Positions 42,447 through 51,305 of a stretch of DNA of 64,000 bases are shown in pieces (the stretch's first letter is position 1; every line of letters starts with the position of its first letter). The stretch is from Megaera polyxenophila (GTDB lineage: Bacteria > Pseudomonadota > Alphaproteobacteria > Rickettsiales > Rickettsiaceae): positions 109,483 through 173,482 of the forward strand of contig NZ_CP104167.1 of NCBI RefSeq assembly GCF_029982035.1, read 5' to 3'. The translations under genes and the position numbers were made by a program. Under the pieces are notes generated by a model. It made no database searches. It saw only the letters and a program-made list of their open reading frames with translations, and was not told the origin of the DNA.

Positions 42447-42753
42447 ATGAACACAAAAACACAACAAGAAATGATGAACCATATCAATCAAACCAGCATC
42501 GCTACTACCGATAAGGCCAACACAAAGTATCAAATTGAATTGTTGATACAACATTTAACGGAAATAGTTACAGATGATTGATATCAGAAGCATGTTCGTT
42601 TCCTGATAGTAAAATAGGTGATGTCGGAGCGATAGCATTGGCAAAAATCTTGAAGCCATAACACCACCATTGAGTTAGTTGTCCTTGAGGAGATTGATAC
42701 CACTGAAAAAGGTGCAATGGCATTAACAAATATCTGGGATAGGGTTTGGGAAT
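42447..42753 (+). pseudogene. Remnant of a leucine-rich-repeat (RNI-like) protein
   Basis: An ATG at 42447 after CTGGAGAC gives 44 residues (MNTKTQQEMMNHINQTSIAT, YQIELLIQHLTEIVTDD). Downstream in shifting frames come KIGDVGAIALAKILK and, after a break, NTTIELVVLEEIDTTEKGAM, ALTNIWDRVWE. GD-x-GA-x-ALAKILK and KGAMALTNIW are the helix parts of RNI-like leucine-rich repeats common in rickettsial effectors. Multiple stops; no product expected except the first 44 residues. Confidence 0.45.
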
Positions 42754-42934
42754 AGGAAGAATAAAATCCATATCTTAAATAAAAATTGTCCTTTGGGTGT
42801 GCGTGTTGTTTACCTGAGTGATAATGAAGATAATGTTAAACTAAAATCAAAAATAGATAATCAAATTATTGTAACTAGTAACGATATATGTTACAATAAT
42901 TACAATTCATCAGGAAAAGTTAAAAAGAATAATC

Positions 42935-43221
42935 ATGATAGTTAGCTTTAAATGTAAGCATACCAAAGAATTATGGTTATGTTAAATGGTAAAGCAAAAA
43001 GTTTCCGCCGGAAATACAGAAAACAGCACTACGTAAGTTATGGCAGCTTGATAATGCTGAACTGTTAAAAGATTTGCAGGCTTCACCAAATAACCGGCTT
43101 TGAACCCTTAAAAAAACGATAGATTGGGGCAACATAGCATAAGAATCAATAATCAGTGGCGAATCTGTTTTATATGGGAAAACAGACAAGTCAAAAAGTA
43201 GAAATAGTTGATTATCATTAA
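42935..43221 (+). pseudogene. HigB-like toxin, decayed
   Basis: Broken frames reading MIVSFKCKHTKELWL, then PPEIQKTALRKLWQLDNAEL, LKDLQASPNNRL, and after further shifts GFEPLKK, HSIRINNQWRICFIW and KVEIVDYH. The order is that of HigB/RelE plasmid-maintenance killer toxins (start I-x-S-F-K, middle L-x-x-L, end N-x-x-WRI-x-F). At least three frame changes make it non-functional. The antitoxin remnant follows 16 bases later. Confidence 0.7.
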
Positions 43222-43236
43222 ATAAAGGAGGCGGTA

Positions 43237-43575
43237 ATGGTATGGAATATACACATTGGTGAAATATTAAGAGAAGAGTTTATCAAACCACATGGTTTAA
43301 GCTGTATAGGAAGTTTTGCACAAGAGCTTGGTCCTTTCCAAATACCAGCACCTAGAATTAACGATATCGTATTAGAGCGCAGAGGAATAACAGCAGATAC
43401 AGCTTTTGGCTAGCTAAGTCTTGTTTTTTTTGTACTATCCTAAGTTCTGGATGAACTTGCAGGTATCTTATGAGCTTCGTGCTGCTGAAGATGCTCAAAA
43501 AATGCTGCCGGAAATCATTAATTGCGGTTATCCTATTTTATCAATTCCCGTTTTTCCAAAGTACGCCATTTGTTA
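43237..43575 (+). pseudogene. HigA-like XRE antitoxin, decayed
   Basis: It begins after AAAGGAGGCGG with MVWNIHIGEILREEFIKPHG, LSCIGSFAQELG, RINDIVLERRGITADTAF, then a frameshift and stop where RLA is expected. In the next frames CTILSSGMNLQVSYELRAAE and AQKMLPEIINCG can be read. HPGE-x-L-x-E-x-F-GLS, RI-x-x-I...RGITADTA and the FW-MNLQ end are HigA signatures. It is a pseudogene, matching its broken toxin. Confidence 0.75.
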
Positions 43576-43870
43576 GTCAAGTAAGGCGGCCTGCATTCTG
43601 TACTTAAAAATATTATTTTATGGGTTTTTATCTATTAAGTTATATTTTTTAAGCATTAAGACTGCTCATAGGATAACTTATAATTTTCATAAAACTTTTA
43701 TAAGAATCGTATCTAATATTGTCTTGATCATTCCTTCCTGGCTCTATAAAGCTTAATTTTACAATGTACTTCAGTTTTATGAGTAAGCCATTCAATTGCT
43801 TTGCACAATTTGTCAGTAATGTCATTAGATTCTTTGTCAGATTTGACCTGAAAAAACATAATATTTAAAT
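43576..43870. other. Gap with no recognisable gene
   Basis: An AT-rich stretch between the HigA remnant and the hypothetical gene at 43871. I see only short, stop-ridden frames and no repeat or RNA gene. Confidence 0.5.
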
Positions 43871-44167
43871 TTATGGTAGATATTGATCAAAGAGTCCTTG
43901 AAAAAAATTACCTGATAGATCTACATCAGAAACATCAGGTTCAGGGACTAGAGGCCCGGAATTATCACGAGTTTGGAATTGTAAACTTTCAATAGCCCGC
44001 TTTGGCAATATGCCTAATTCTTTTTGGGATTCAACCGCATTTTTCCATTTTTCAGCTATTAATGCTCCAAATTCTGAATGTATTGTGGCAACGTCTTGTT
44101 TGCATTTAAATCCTACTCCTTCAGCTTTTACAATATATCCCTTACTGCTCAAATTATATTCTTTCAA
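43871..44167 (-). CDS. Hypothetical protein fragment, 5' end at IS91-like insertion
   Basis: A 98-residue frame starting (TTG) only a few bases from the IS91-like copy 2 left end, so the true N-terminus was probably removed by that insertion. The readable part (GYIVKAEGVGFKCKQDVATI, HSEFGALIAEKWKNAVESQK, PEPDVSDVDLSGNFFQGLFD) has no membrane segment or motif that I know. The other side of the element (46 kb) does not carry an obvious continuation on this strand. Confidence 0.45.
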   Translation of the reverse strand: MKEYNLSSKGYIVKAEGVGFKCKQDVATIHSEFGALIAEKWKNAVESQKELGILPKRAIESLQFQTRDNSGPLVPEPDVSDVDLSGNFFQGLFDQYLP

Positions 44168-44378
44168 TATTTAATAGTATAGGAAATTCAAAATTTGCAA
44201 CCAGAAAAATCATCAATCAGCTTTTTAAAAATTCGTTTAATAAATATGTAGTTACCAGCCACAATATTAGAAATTATCAACACTTTTACAAAAATCTCTG
44301 CCAGAATCTATCTAAAAATAGGTTCAGTTTTACAAATTATGTGGCCAAGACGTGAAAGAAGTGTTCGCCATAATGATG

Positions 44379-45508
44379 TTATCTAGGCGTTGATAATAAT
44401 TCATTGGTTCTTATTAATAACAATGGCGGAGATAAACCGTAATAAACTTGCCGCAGATTCATACATTTATTGCAATTATAGCAAAACAGAGGATCTATTT
44501 TAAAATTCAACCAAATCATTAATCTCCAACTAATGAGCTTAGTTTTCTTATGAACGATTTGATTAATTGCCTTATATACGATAGGTAATTGTACGCCCCT
44601 AGTTCTATTAGATAAAAAACCGTAATACCTAATCATTCGAAAATAACGATCTGGTATATGCATAATCAGACTAGCTATGAACTGCATCACGGGCATAGTT
44701 ATGCGATCAATTGTATTATTATAGTGATCAAGAAATTTAAACGTTACCTGCTTTCCGTCGTAATTTTCTATTCTTGTCTCGGAAATAGGGGGCGTTTTAT
44801 ATACCGCCCTAAATATTCTATGTTGCGTTTATGATCATCCGATGGTTTTTGTAAATAAACATACCAACTGATTTCGTATAAACTACTCATCCAGTTATTA
44901 AAATTCTCAGCATTTTGATATGCGGACGGCAACTTCAAATTACTTGAGATATATTGAAAGCGAAATAACTCAAGGACTCTATGTCTCCACATTTTTTTAA
45001 TAGGTTCGGCAGGAAAAAATAATTTTTGCCACTTGCCTTTGCTATTTATACCGCCGCAAGTAACCGATAAATGGATATGAACATTGCGTTTTAAATCTCT
45101 ACCGAAAGTGTGTAAGGCAGTAAATATACCAACCACAAGATTTTTCTTTGTAGCTATCTCCTTAATAATTCCTGCTGCAATACCGGAAATCAATCCAAAC
45201 AGATCACGATTGAGCCAAAATATCGGCCATAAAGAGTCCGGCATTGTAAATGTAATGTGCTGCCATCGTGTTTTTGGTAGAACATTGCTAGCCTTACTCA
45301 CCCATTGATCCGTTTGTTTCTTACCACAACGAGAACAAAACCTACCTTTACAGCTGAATGCTACCGATTTATTGCGGTTACAATCACGGCAGCTATAACG
45401 TTTAAATCCTAAATATTTCGTTCCACACGATATAACTTTAGTGACGTTGAAAATAATGCCGTATCTTAGCTTGCCGTATTTTTTAGCGAAATCGAGACCA
45501 ATTACCAC
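44379..45508 (-). CDS. IS91-like transposase, frameshifted (copy 2)
   Basis: Identical in its first frame (44768-45508) to copy 1, including HIHL, EYLGRY and the RPLFPRQE ending at a C5 run; the C-terminal part is 44379-44696 in another frame. One residue differs from copies 1 and 4 near the end (LIRTNELL instead of LIRINELL). Confidence 0.85.
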
Positions 45509-45581
45509 GGTCTAGAAAAATATGTTTTATAGATATTCCTTTACCGACTATTTCCATAAATTACTTATAGTTAATGTTTTC

Positions 45582-45836
45582 TTACCAAGGAATCTTTCTT
45601 CCTTTGCGTTCTAAATCAAATTCTTTACAATCAGGGCAATAGTAAACAGAATTATACTTATGATTGGGAGATATTTTTCGCAACATTATCCAGAAAGCCT
45701 TGGCTATTTCCTTATCTCCTTCGGAAAAAATCTTTTTGATCCTGCTGTAAGGAATTGCTTGCTCTTTAGAAATGGCCTTAAGAGTTTTTACCGCTAATTC
45801 ATTGACCAAATGCTGCTCAGAGTGCAAGTTACTCAT
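45582..45836 (-). CDS. Accessory small protein of IS91-like element (copy 2)
   Basis: 84 residues, identical to the accessory frame of copy 1; helical, with a C-terminal CPDC pair. Function unknown. Confidence 0.6.
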   Translation of the reverse strand: MSNLHSEQHLVNELAVKTLKAISKEQAIPYSRIKKIFSEGDKEIAKAFWIMLRKISPNHKYNSVYYCPDCKEFDLERKGRKIPW

Positions 45837-45987
45837 AACTCAATTATATATTATCTTATGTATGTCTAACATTCAGTCTTTATAACTCAAGTTAAAACAA
45901 ATCAAATACCAGTATTATAATCCTCCATAAATATTTATCGGTCAAGGGTATCTTCTTTTAAGCTGCCACCGATAGGTGGCTTATCTT

Positions 45988-46432
45988 GCAAAAATTAACT
46001 AGAAAATCAGTTAAGATTGAAGAACTAACTGACATTGTTGGCTTTAGAATTATAGTAAGGGAAGAAGACGAATGCTATACAACACTAAAACTCATTCAGG
46101 AAATTTACAAGGTAATACCAGAAAAGTATAGAGATTATATTGACAATCCAAAGACTAATGGTTATCGATCCCTGCATACTGTTATTCTTTTAGGTTCATA
46201 TGGATTACCTGTTGAAATACAAATACGCACTAGGGAAATGCACAATATAGCTGAAAATGGTGAAGCTGCGCATAGTAGATATAAACAAAATCAAGAACAA
46301 CAGACTGTTACTCCTAGAGAACTTAACCTTTTAACGAAAGCTTATGAAATTTTAGATCAAGGTAACTTAACAGAATCTGCTTTATTTGCTTATTTACAAA
46401 AGATACAGATTATTTGGAATGTAGCTTTGTAG
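45988..46432 (+). pseudogene. RelA/SpoT synthetase-domain fragment, 5' truncated
   Basis: Starts directly at the right end of IS91-like copy 2: KIEELTDIVGFRIIVREEDE, CYTTLKLIQEIYKVIPEKYR, DYIDNPKTNGYRSLHTVILL, PVEIQIRTREMHNIAENGEA. These are the (p)ppGpp synthetase motifs (R-I-V region, NGYRSLHT, V-E-I-Q-I-R-T-x-x-M, AE-G-A-AH). The N-terminal hydrolase or synthetase start is missing, so no native start exists. Rickettsiae carry many such spoT fragments. The end after 46380 is short and helical. Confidence 0.85.
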
Positions 46433-46549
46433 CACTTCAAAAGAAAACTAATAACGATAATTGTTATAAAAACCCTTAAACACCAATAAAACTATGGAAC
46501 TTCTAAAGGTTTTGTGATATAATACTTACAAGTATTTATGATAGTGATT

Positions 46550-47485
46550 ATGGAAAAAATATCACCTCGAGTTGACTTGGCCTTCAAGAAAATCTTCGGA
46601 GTAGAAGAGAATAAGGATTTACTTATTTCTCTTATAAACTCTATCGTTGGTCAAGATGATCAGGTAGAAGATATTACTTTACTGAATCCCTATAATCCTA
46701 AAAACTTCAGACAGGACAAATTATCGATACTCGATATTAAAGCAAAAGGTATAGACGGCAAAAGATTTAACATTGAAATTCAGATCAGCGATGAGGCAGA
46801 CTATGATAAGCGAGCCTTGTATTACTGGGCAAAATTATACACGGAGCAGCTAAAAGTAGCCGAAGATTACTCCAAGCTTTCAAAAGCTATCGGCATTCAT
46901 ATTTTAAATTTCACCTCAATAGTCGAAGCAAAGAATTATCATAATGTTTTCCATATTACGGAAAAAGATAACGGTTTTGCCTATTTTAAGGATTTGGAAT
47001 TACATACTATAGAGCTGAATAAATTTACTAGCGATTCAAATGAGGAATTACAGGATATAGTTGCAAAAACCAAGAATGCCCTTGATATATGGGTTGCTTT
47101 TTTAACTAGGCACGATTTACTAACAGCAGATCGATTACCGAAGGAACTGGATAACGACACACTGAAGAAAGCTTTGCATGTATTAGATGTGTTGAACTTT
47201 AGCGAAGAGGAAAGGGAACTTTACGAAGATCACCTTAAATGGCTAAGAATAGAGGCTAATACTTTAAAAAAAGCTACAGAGAAAGCTAAGGAAGAGGGAA
47301 TTGTTCAAGGTATCTCCATCGGTAAACAGGAAGGCATCTCTATCGGTGAAGCTAGAGGTATTGAGAAAGGAGAAACCAAAAAAGCTATAGAAATCGCCAA
47401 AGCTATGCTAATAAAAAATAAACCTATGGAAGAAATAGTAGAATTTACCAGCTTAACTGTTGAAGAAATAGAAAAGTTAAAATGA
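46550..47485 (+). CDS. Rpn-family recombination-promoting nuclease / PD-(D/E)XK protein
   Basis: About 311 residues from the ATG at 46550; an ATG at 46538 is also in frame. The start RVDLAFKKIFGVEENKDLLI, LLNPYNPKNF, LSILDIKAKGIDGKRFNIEI, QISDEADYDKRALYYWAKLY is the PD-(D/E)XK core of the Rpn family: D in ILDIKA, E-x-Q in IEIQ. The C-terminal EGIVQGISIGKQEG repeats and EIVEFTSLTVEEIEKL are also typical. Rpn proteins promote recombination and are common in mobile DNA. A promoter-like TTGTGATATAATACTT lies upstream. Confidence 0.88.
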   Translation: MEKISPRVDLAFKKIFGVEENKDLLISLINSIVGQDDQVEDITLLNPYNPKNFRQDKLSILDIKAKGIDGKRFNIEIQISDEADYDKRALYYWAKLYTEQLKVAEDYSKLSKAIGIHILNFTSIVEAKNYHNVFHITEKDNGFAYFKDLELHTIELNKFTSDSNEELQDIVAKTKNALDIWVAFLTRHDLLTADRLPKELDNDTLKKALHVLDVLNFSEEERELYEDHLKWLRIEANTLKKATEKAKEEGIVQGISIGKQEGISIGEARGIEKGETKKAIEIAKAMLIKNKPMEEIVEFTSLTVEEIEKLK

Positions 47486-47487
47486 CC

Positions 47488-47625
47488 ATGAGTAACGATG
47501 CACATCCCATTTTGATTAAAACAGCAATTAATATGATGATAAACCAGAAGCTAGATGATAAACTGATTTCTTCCGTAACAGGACTTAGTTTAGAAGAAAT
47601 ATCAAAGCTAAAAAGTAAAGCTTAA
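47488..47625 (+). CDS. Small protein similar to the Rpn C-terminal tail
   Basis: A 45-residue frame beginning 3 bases after the Rpn stop. ILIKTAINMMINQKLDDKLI and SSVTGLSLEEISKLKSKA resemble the C-terminal MLIKNKPMEEIVEFTSLTVE of Rpn proteins. It is probably the end of a second, mostly lost Rpn gene. It could be made by coupling but there is no clear RBS. Confidence 0.5.
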   Translation: MSNDAHPILIKTAINMMINQKLDDKLISSVTGLSLEEISKLKSKA

Positions 47626-47630
47626 AAAAT

Positions 47631-47981
47631 ATGAGCTGCAAGACCCTCCGTGACTTTGAATACCTTAAAAAAAACTATGAACCCAGCGAAATACAAAAAC
47701 TTTTAAATAACAGTAAAATTAAAAGAGAAGTGTATCAGGAATTGAAGGTATCCAAGTATGTTTTGAATAATTACATAAAGCATTATAGGCTTTCTAATAT
47801 ACACAAAAATGGACAAAGACCATTAAATAAAAACAATATAGGAAACAAGAAACCAAAGAAAGTGTCGGTTGACAATTCTATCTTTCGAGAAATTGAAGAC
47901 CCTGTAGGGAGATTCCAAGAAATACTGGCTAGAAAGAAGGAAGCAAGAACACTACAGGATTTAAGAGATCCTTATTATTGA
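47631..47981 (+). CDS. Hypothetical basic protein
   Basis: A 116-residue, Lys/Asn-rich protein; YEPSEIQKLLNNSKIKREVY and LKVSKYVLNNYIKHYRLSNI look like paired helices of a possible HTH. The middle is basic (KNNIGNKKPKKVSVD). It follows the Rpn genes at short spacing. A perfect palindrome lies between it and the HU gene. No family recognised. Confidence 0.55.
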   Translation: MSCKTLRDFEYLKKNYEPSEIQKLLNNSKIKREVYQELKVSKYVLNNYIKHYRLSNIHKNGQRPLNKNNIGNKKPKKVSVDNSIFREIEDPVGRFQEILARKKEARTLQDLRDPYY

Positions 47982-48010
47982 ACACAGAAATATATTGTAA
48001 AGAATAGCTA

Positions 48011-48034
48011 ATTATGTCTAATACTAGACATAAT
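48011..48034 (+). promoter_or_regulatory. Perfect 10-bp palindrome before HU gene
   Basis: ATTATGTCTA-ATAC-TAGACATAAT, a perfect inverted repeat 30 bases before the HU start. No T-run follows, so an operator is more likely than a terminator. Confidence 0.55.
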
Positions 48035-48064
48035 CACCAATTAACTAATTAAAGGCTTAAAACC

Positions 48065-48343
48065 ATGAACAAATCAGAATTTATCACCCACATCGCAGAC
48101 CAACACCAATGTACAAAAGTAGAAGCTGAGAAAGTAATAGACATGTTTACCTCATCGGTAATTGATGCTATGGGACAAGGTAAGGAAATATCCCTTCTTG
48201 GCTTCGGTAATTTTACTGTTAGTAAAGTTGCAGCAAGAAACGGACGTAATCCAAGGACTGGGGCGGAGCTAAAAATAGCCGCCTATAATCAACCAAAGTT
48301 TAAGGTCGGTCAGAAACTAAAGGATGCAGTAAATCAAAAATAA
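48065..48343 (+). CDS. HU/IHF-family DNA-binding protein
   Basis: A 92-residue protein with the full HU fold: MNKSEFITHIADQHQCTKVE, EISLLGFGNFTVSKVAARNG, RNPRTGAELKIAAYNQPKFK. The DNA-inserting arm keeps RNPRTG. It is intact, with RBS-like AAAGGC. Plasmid-borne HU proteins help nucleoid structure, replication and transposition. This copy probably supports the mobile DNA around it or the plasmid itself. Confidence 0.93.
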   Translation: MNKSEFITHIADQHQCTKVEAEKVIDMFTSSVIDAMGQGKEISLLGFGNFTVSKVAARNGRNPRTGAELKIAAYNQPKFKVGQKLKDAVNQK

Positions 48344-48364
48344 TAATATTTAAGGAGTAATAAT

Positions 48365-48756
48365 ATGTTAAAGCAATTCAATTTACTAATGATTTTAAGT
48401 GTAAGTGTTTTTCTCTCAGGCTGCGCAGCTGATTCAGGTAATACAAAACTGGCTAAAACTAATAATGAGCAAATCAATTCTGCTTTTGTAAAAGGAAAAA
48501 CAACGCAGGCGGAAGTTAAAGAAGCATTTGGAGAGCCTAACGATACAGATTAATGAGTGATGGCCAAGTAAAATGGGTATACTCTCATATCAAACGTTCT
48601 GCAATGGCTAGAAACTATGTACCTGTTGTAAACTGGTTTTCAGCAGGTACAGATGATACCACTAAAAAATTAGTTCTAATTTTTAAAGATGGTATATTAG
48701 TAGATTTTTCTTCATCCACAGCTAAAGGAGAGACCAAAGCTGGAGTTCTTAGCTAA
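48365..48756 (+). pseudogene. SmpA/OmlA-like lipoprotein, frameshifted
   Basis: The first part (48365-48553) has RBS AAGGAG and a lipobox (MILSVSVFLSGCAADSG), then the SmpA/BamE-like GKTTQAEVKEAFGEPND. It stops at NDTD and continues in the -1 frame as LMSDGQVKWVYSHIKRSAMA, FSAGTDDTTKKLVLIFKDGI, LVDFSSSTAKGE (48553-48756). A one-base indel at about 48550 breaks it. Intact length would be about 130 residues. Short second frame starts at ATG 48553. Confidence 0.75.
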
Positions 48757-49345
48757 CTTCATTTGATAAGCTGGAAGACGATAAGGATTTTTTAATATCC
48801 GATATCGTCTTTTTGCTTACGGATAATTCTTTGCTAATCCAATCGTAACTTTTTCCCGCCTTTAAGAAGATCTTTATTCTCTCAGCTTTGTATATACTAT
48901 TCTTATTTATTTTACCAACAGGTCTACCAAACTTTACTCCATCAAGCCTTGCTTTTTCTATTCCTGCTTTGGTTCTTGATTCAATCATACCTCTTTCTAG
49001 TTCTGCAAAAACACCTGCTATCTGAAAGAATGCCCTACCCATAGGAGAAGTAGTATTAACTCTATCCCCTGAATCAAGAGAGACAAGATGTACTTTTTTC
49101 TCGTTAAGTGATTCTACAATTTCTATAAGGCCTTTTAATGATCTGGCGATTCTATCAATTTTATATACGACGACGATATCACCCTCTCTAAGCAATTCAA
49201 TCATTGCTTTTAGCTGGGTTCGATTATTATCTTTACCGCTAACTGATTCGCTAAATATTTTCTGACACCCTGCTTTTTCCAATACGTCTTTTTGCAGTTC
49301 AATATCTTGAGTTATACTACTGACTCTTGCATATCCAATTTTCAT
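48749..49345 (-). CDS. Serine recombinase (resolvase/invertase), intact
   Basis: A 198-residue protein with RBS GGAAGT. IGYARVSS holds the catalytic Ser; the R residues are in VVVYKIDRIARSLKGLIEIV and GRAFFQIAGVFAELERGMIE. The C-terminal HTH is AERIKIFLKAGKSYDWISKE, LSVSKKTISDIKKS. All motifs are complete. A perfect dyad lies upstream at 49382-49400. It is just outside the left end of the Tni-type transposon, so it belongs to another element. Confidence 0.92.
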   Translation of the reverse strand: MKIGYARVSSITQDIELQKDVLEKAGCQKIFSESVSGKDNNRTQLKAMIELLREGDIVVVYKIDRIARSLKGLIEIVESLNEKKVHLVSLDSGDRVNTTSPMGRAFFQIAGVFAELERGMIESRTKAGIEKARLDGVKFGRPVGKINKNSIYKAERIKIFLKAGKSYDWISKELSVSKKTISDIKKSLSSSSLSNEVS

Positions 49346-49381
49346 AAGTTACTTCCGTACTATTTAGTCTAAAAAATTTAA

Positions 49382-49400
49382 TTGTACTACGATAGTACAA
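49382..49400 (-). promoter_or_regulatory. Perfect dyad upstream of resolvase
   Basis: TTGTACTA-CGA-TAGTACAA, 37 bases upstream of the resolvase start at 49345. A plausible resolvase binding or res subsite that also works as operator. Confidence 0.55.
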
Positions 49401-49426
49401 AGAAGTCTAATACTTTATATTAATAG

Positions 49427-49473
49427 TATGTAAGTTTTATAATTAAATGGCGTAAATTTTATATAAATAAATG
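49427..49473 (+). repeat. Left inverted repeat of the Tni transposon
   Basis: 47 bp, perfect inverse of 56281-56327. Two tandem related sites: TGTAAGTTTTATAATTAAAT then CGTAAATTTTATATAAATAA. Confidence 0.85.
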
Positions 49474-49500
49474 ACGGATTTTTTGCCAAAATTAGATGTT

Positions 49501-49919
49501 TTAATCTTTTCTTAAAGGTGTAACGTTTTCTTCTTTTAATATTTTATATATAGCAGCACGGCTAATATTCATTTCTCTAGCAATTGTAGTAGCTCCATGC
49601 CCAGAAAGCTTTAGGCCTAGCAATATATCCCTATTAATAAAGCGCTTACGACCAAATGTAATGCCTTTGAACCTTGCCTCTACTCTACCTTCACTAGTGC
49701 GTTCAACTAGCCTGCTTTTTTCTGCTTCTGCTACAGCTGCAAGAATTGTAATTACCATTTTTCCTGTAGCGCCTTCAGTGCTTATGCTGTTCTCAAGAAA
49801 ACGGATACCTACATTCAATGCGTTAAATTTGTTTATTAGGTTTATCATATCTATAGTGTCCTTTCCCAACCTATCTAATCTTGTGACCAGAATTACGTCC
49901 CCATCTTTTACTCTAGCTA
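49501..49919 (-). pseudogene. Serine recombinase, C-terminal part, split by IS630 copy 2
   Basis: ARVKDGDVILVTRLDRLGKD, GKMVITILAAVAEAEKSRLV, RTSEGRVEARFKGITFGRKR and the HTH LKLSGHGATTIAREMNISRA. Catalytic and DNA-binding motifs are normal, but the N-terminus with the active Ser lies beyond the IS630 element (51049-51207). The N-terminal catalytic part begins at an ATG at 51207. The gene is inactive as it stands. Confidence 0.88.
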
Positions 49920-51048
49920 TTAACCCACCAATTAAATACCCGACTTAGGCGGCATATTTTACTTCTTTCGCCTGAAATAATCTTTTGATATGTTCTGGGT
50001 TATTTTGCAGAGTCCTTAGGTAAGATTTTAAATTCCCTTGGAGTTCAGATTTTGTAAGAGGTATATGTTTCCTATTTACATTTCTTTTTAAATCGTTGTT
50101 TAAATATTCATCCGGATTATGTTGCGGAGTATACGGAGGCAGAAAAAATAAAGAAATTTTCTTTTTATGTTTCCGAGTCCATATTTGTACTTTTTTGCTA
50201 TGATGAACCTTGAGATTATCTAGGATTAAGAAGATTTTTTTCTTGGAGTATTTTACCAACCTCCGTAAAAATTCTATAAATACATTTGTTTTTAGTGTCT
50301 CTTCGTACAGCATAAACCTTAGCTTACCGTTATTTGTAACAGTGGATATCATGTTTATACTAAATCTCTTCGATTTATGAATCACAACAGGGGTTTTTCC
50401 TTTTAAAGAATAGCTTTGTAATACCTGACACTCTTGTTTTATCCCTACTTCGTCGCACCAATGTATTTCTGCCTTTTCATATTCTGCTTGCTTGGCTATT
50501 GACGGATATTCTTCATCTAACCAAAATTGAACCCTTTTGGGTTGCTGCTCATATGCTAACTTCTTTGGCTTTTGTGCAGTATACCCCCATCTTCTTAAAT
50601 ATTCGCCTATTGTACTTAGGGGAAGAAAAAATCCACAATGTTTTTTGATGAGTGCATTAACTGATTTTCTTGACCATAATGCTGATTTGATATTGTGATC
50701 TTCTGGTCTAGAGATATTTACGTACCCTTGTATTATTTTACTTTGATCTTCGGTTATAAGCCTTTTCTCTCCTATCTTTCTACCTCTTAACTTCCCACTA
50801 ATTGCGTACTTGTCGCCTCTCTTTTCCCTCCTTACCCATTCATTTACTGTCTGGCGACTCACTCCTATTAATTCACCTACCGACGATTGACTCTCTCCTC
50901 TTTTTACTAGTTTTAGAGCAATCTTTCTCATCGACGCTTGTGCGCTTATTGATAATTTCCTAAAATCTTCACTTTTTGACATTATTGCATTATACAAATT
51001 CCTTCCTTCTTGGCAATAGTTATGTCGGGTATTTAATTGGTGGGTTAA
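49920..51048 (-). mobile_element. IS630-family element copy 2, in a serine recombinase gene
   Basis: 1129 bp with the same 25-bp perfect inverted repeats as copy 1 and a TA on each side (49918-49919, 51049-51050). The left junction reads AGCTA. It splits the second serine recombinase of the Tni transposon. Confidence 0.95.
49945..50982 (-). CDS. IS630-family DDE transposase (copy 2)
   Basis: Identical in sequence to copy 1 (WCDEVGIKQ, LILDNLKVHHS, NPDEYLNNDLK). Because the insertion is in frame, the recombinase start (MRLFGYARVSSSQQSLETQK) is fused in an open frame to the transposase, giving a 422-codon chimera from 51213. The transposase itself probably starts at 50982. Confidence 0.9.
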   Translation of the reverse strand: MSKSEDFRKLSISAQASMRKIALKLVKRGESQSSVGELIGVSRQTVNEWVRREKRGDKYAISGKLRGRKIGEKRLITEDQSKIIQGYVNISRPEDHNIKSALWSRKSVNALIKKHCGFFLPLSTIGEYLRRWGYTAQKPKKLAYEQQPKRVQFWLDEEYPSIAKQAEYEKAEIHWCDEVGIKQECQVLQSYSLKGKTPVVIHKSKRFSINMISTVTNNGKLRFMLYEETLKTNVFIEFLRRLVKYSKKKIFLILDNLKVHHSKKVQIWTRKHKKKISLFFLPPYTPQHNPDEYLNNDLKRNVNRKHIPLTKSELQGNLKSYLRTLQNNPEHIKRLFQAKEVKYAA

Positions 51049-51207
51049 TAATAATGAATTAATACCAACCTTATTGGCACTACTACTGCCGGTGGCTTTG
51101 TCAAAAAATATCCTTGACTCCCTAACTCCCTTAGTTTTTATAGCTTGTTTTTGCGTTTCCAGCGATTGCTGCGAAGATGATACCCGTGCGTAACCAAATA
51201 ATCTCAT
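51049..51207 (-). pseudogene. Serine recombinase, N-terminal part, split by IS630 copy 2
   Basis: MRLFGYARVSSSQQSLETQK (active Ser in ARVSSS), AIKTKGVRESRIFFDKATGS, then the frame enters the IS630 left end after GINSLL. A TTG 6 bases upstream would add two residues. The rest of the gene is at 49501-49919. Downstream of the break, the fusion frame reads into the transposase. Confidence 0.85.
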
Positions 51208-51305
51208 TTTCAATGCTTTATAATGTTCAAATATTCGAGTAATACCAAAATAAACTGTTCACTTGTACACTCAATTTATCAGCGGGAGGCAGTACTTGAC
51301 TGGCA

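Larger units (their letters stand above)
44175..45987 (-). mobile_element. IS91-like element copy 2 (1813 bp)
   Basis: The same layout as copy 1, with the subtype-2 left end (TAGTATAGGAAATTC) and an identical right-end hairpin. The right junction reads CTTG (CAAG on the other strand), a known IS91 target. It truncates a SpoT-like gene on its right and a hypothetical gene on its left. The left flank AATATTTAA is shared with copy 3. Confidence 0.88.

Noticed and set aside
42568..42771. A minus-strand frame of 67 residues
   Set aside because: It is antisense to the LRR remnant and has no family features.
45984..46000. Start of the SpoT-like frame within the IS91-like end
   Set aside because: The TTG is part of the junction, so it is not a native start.
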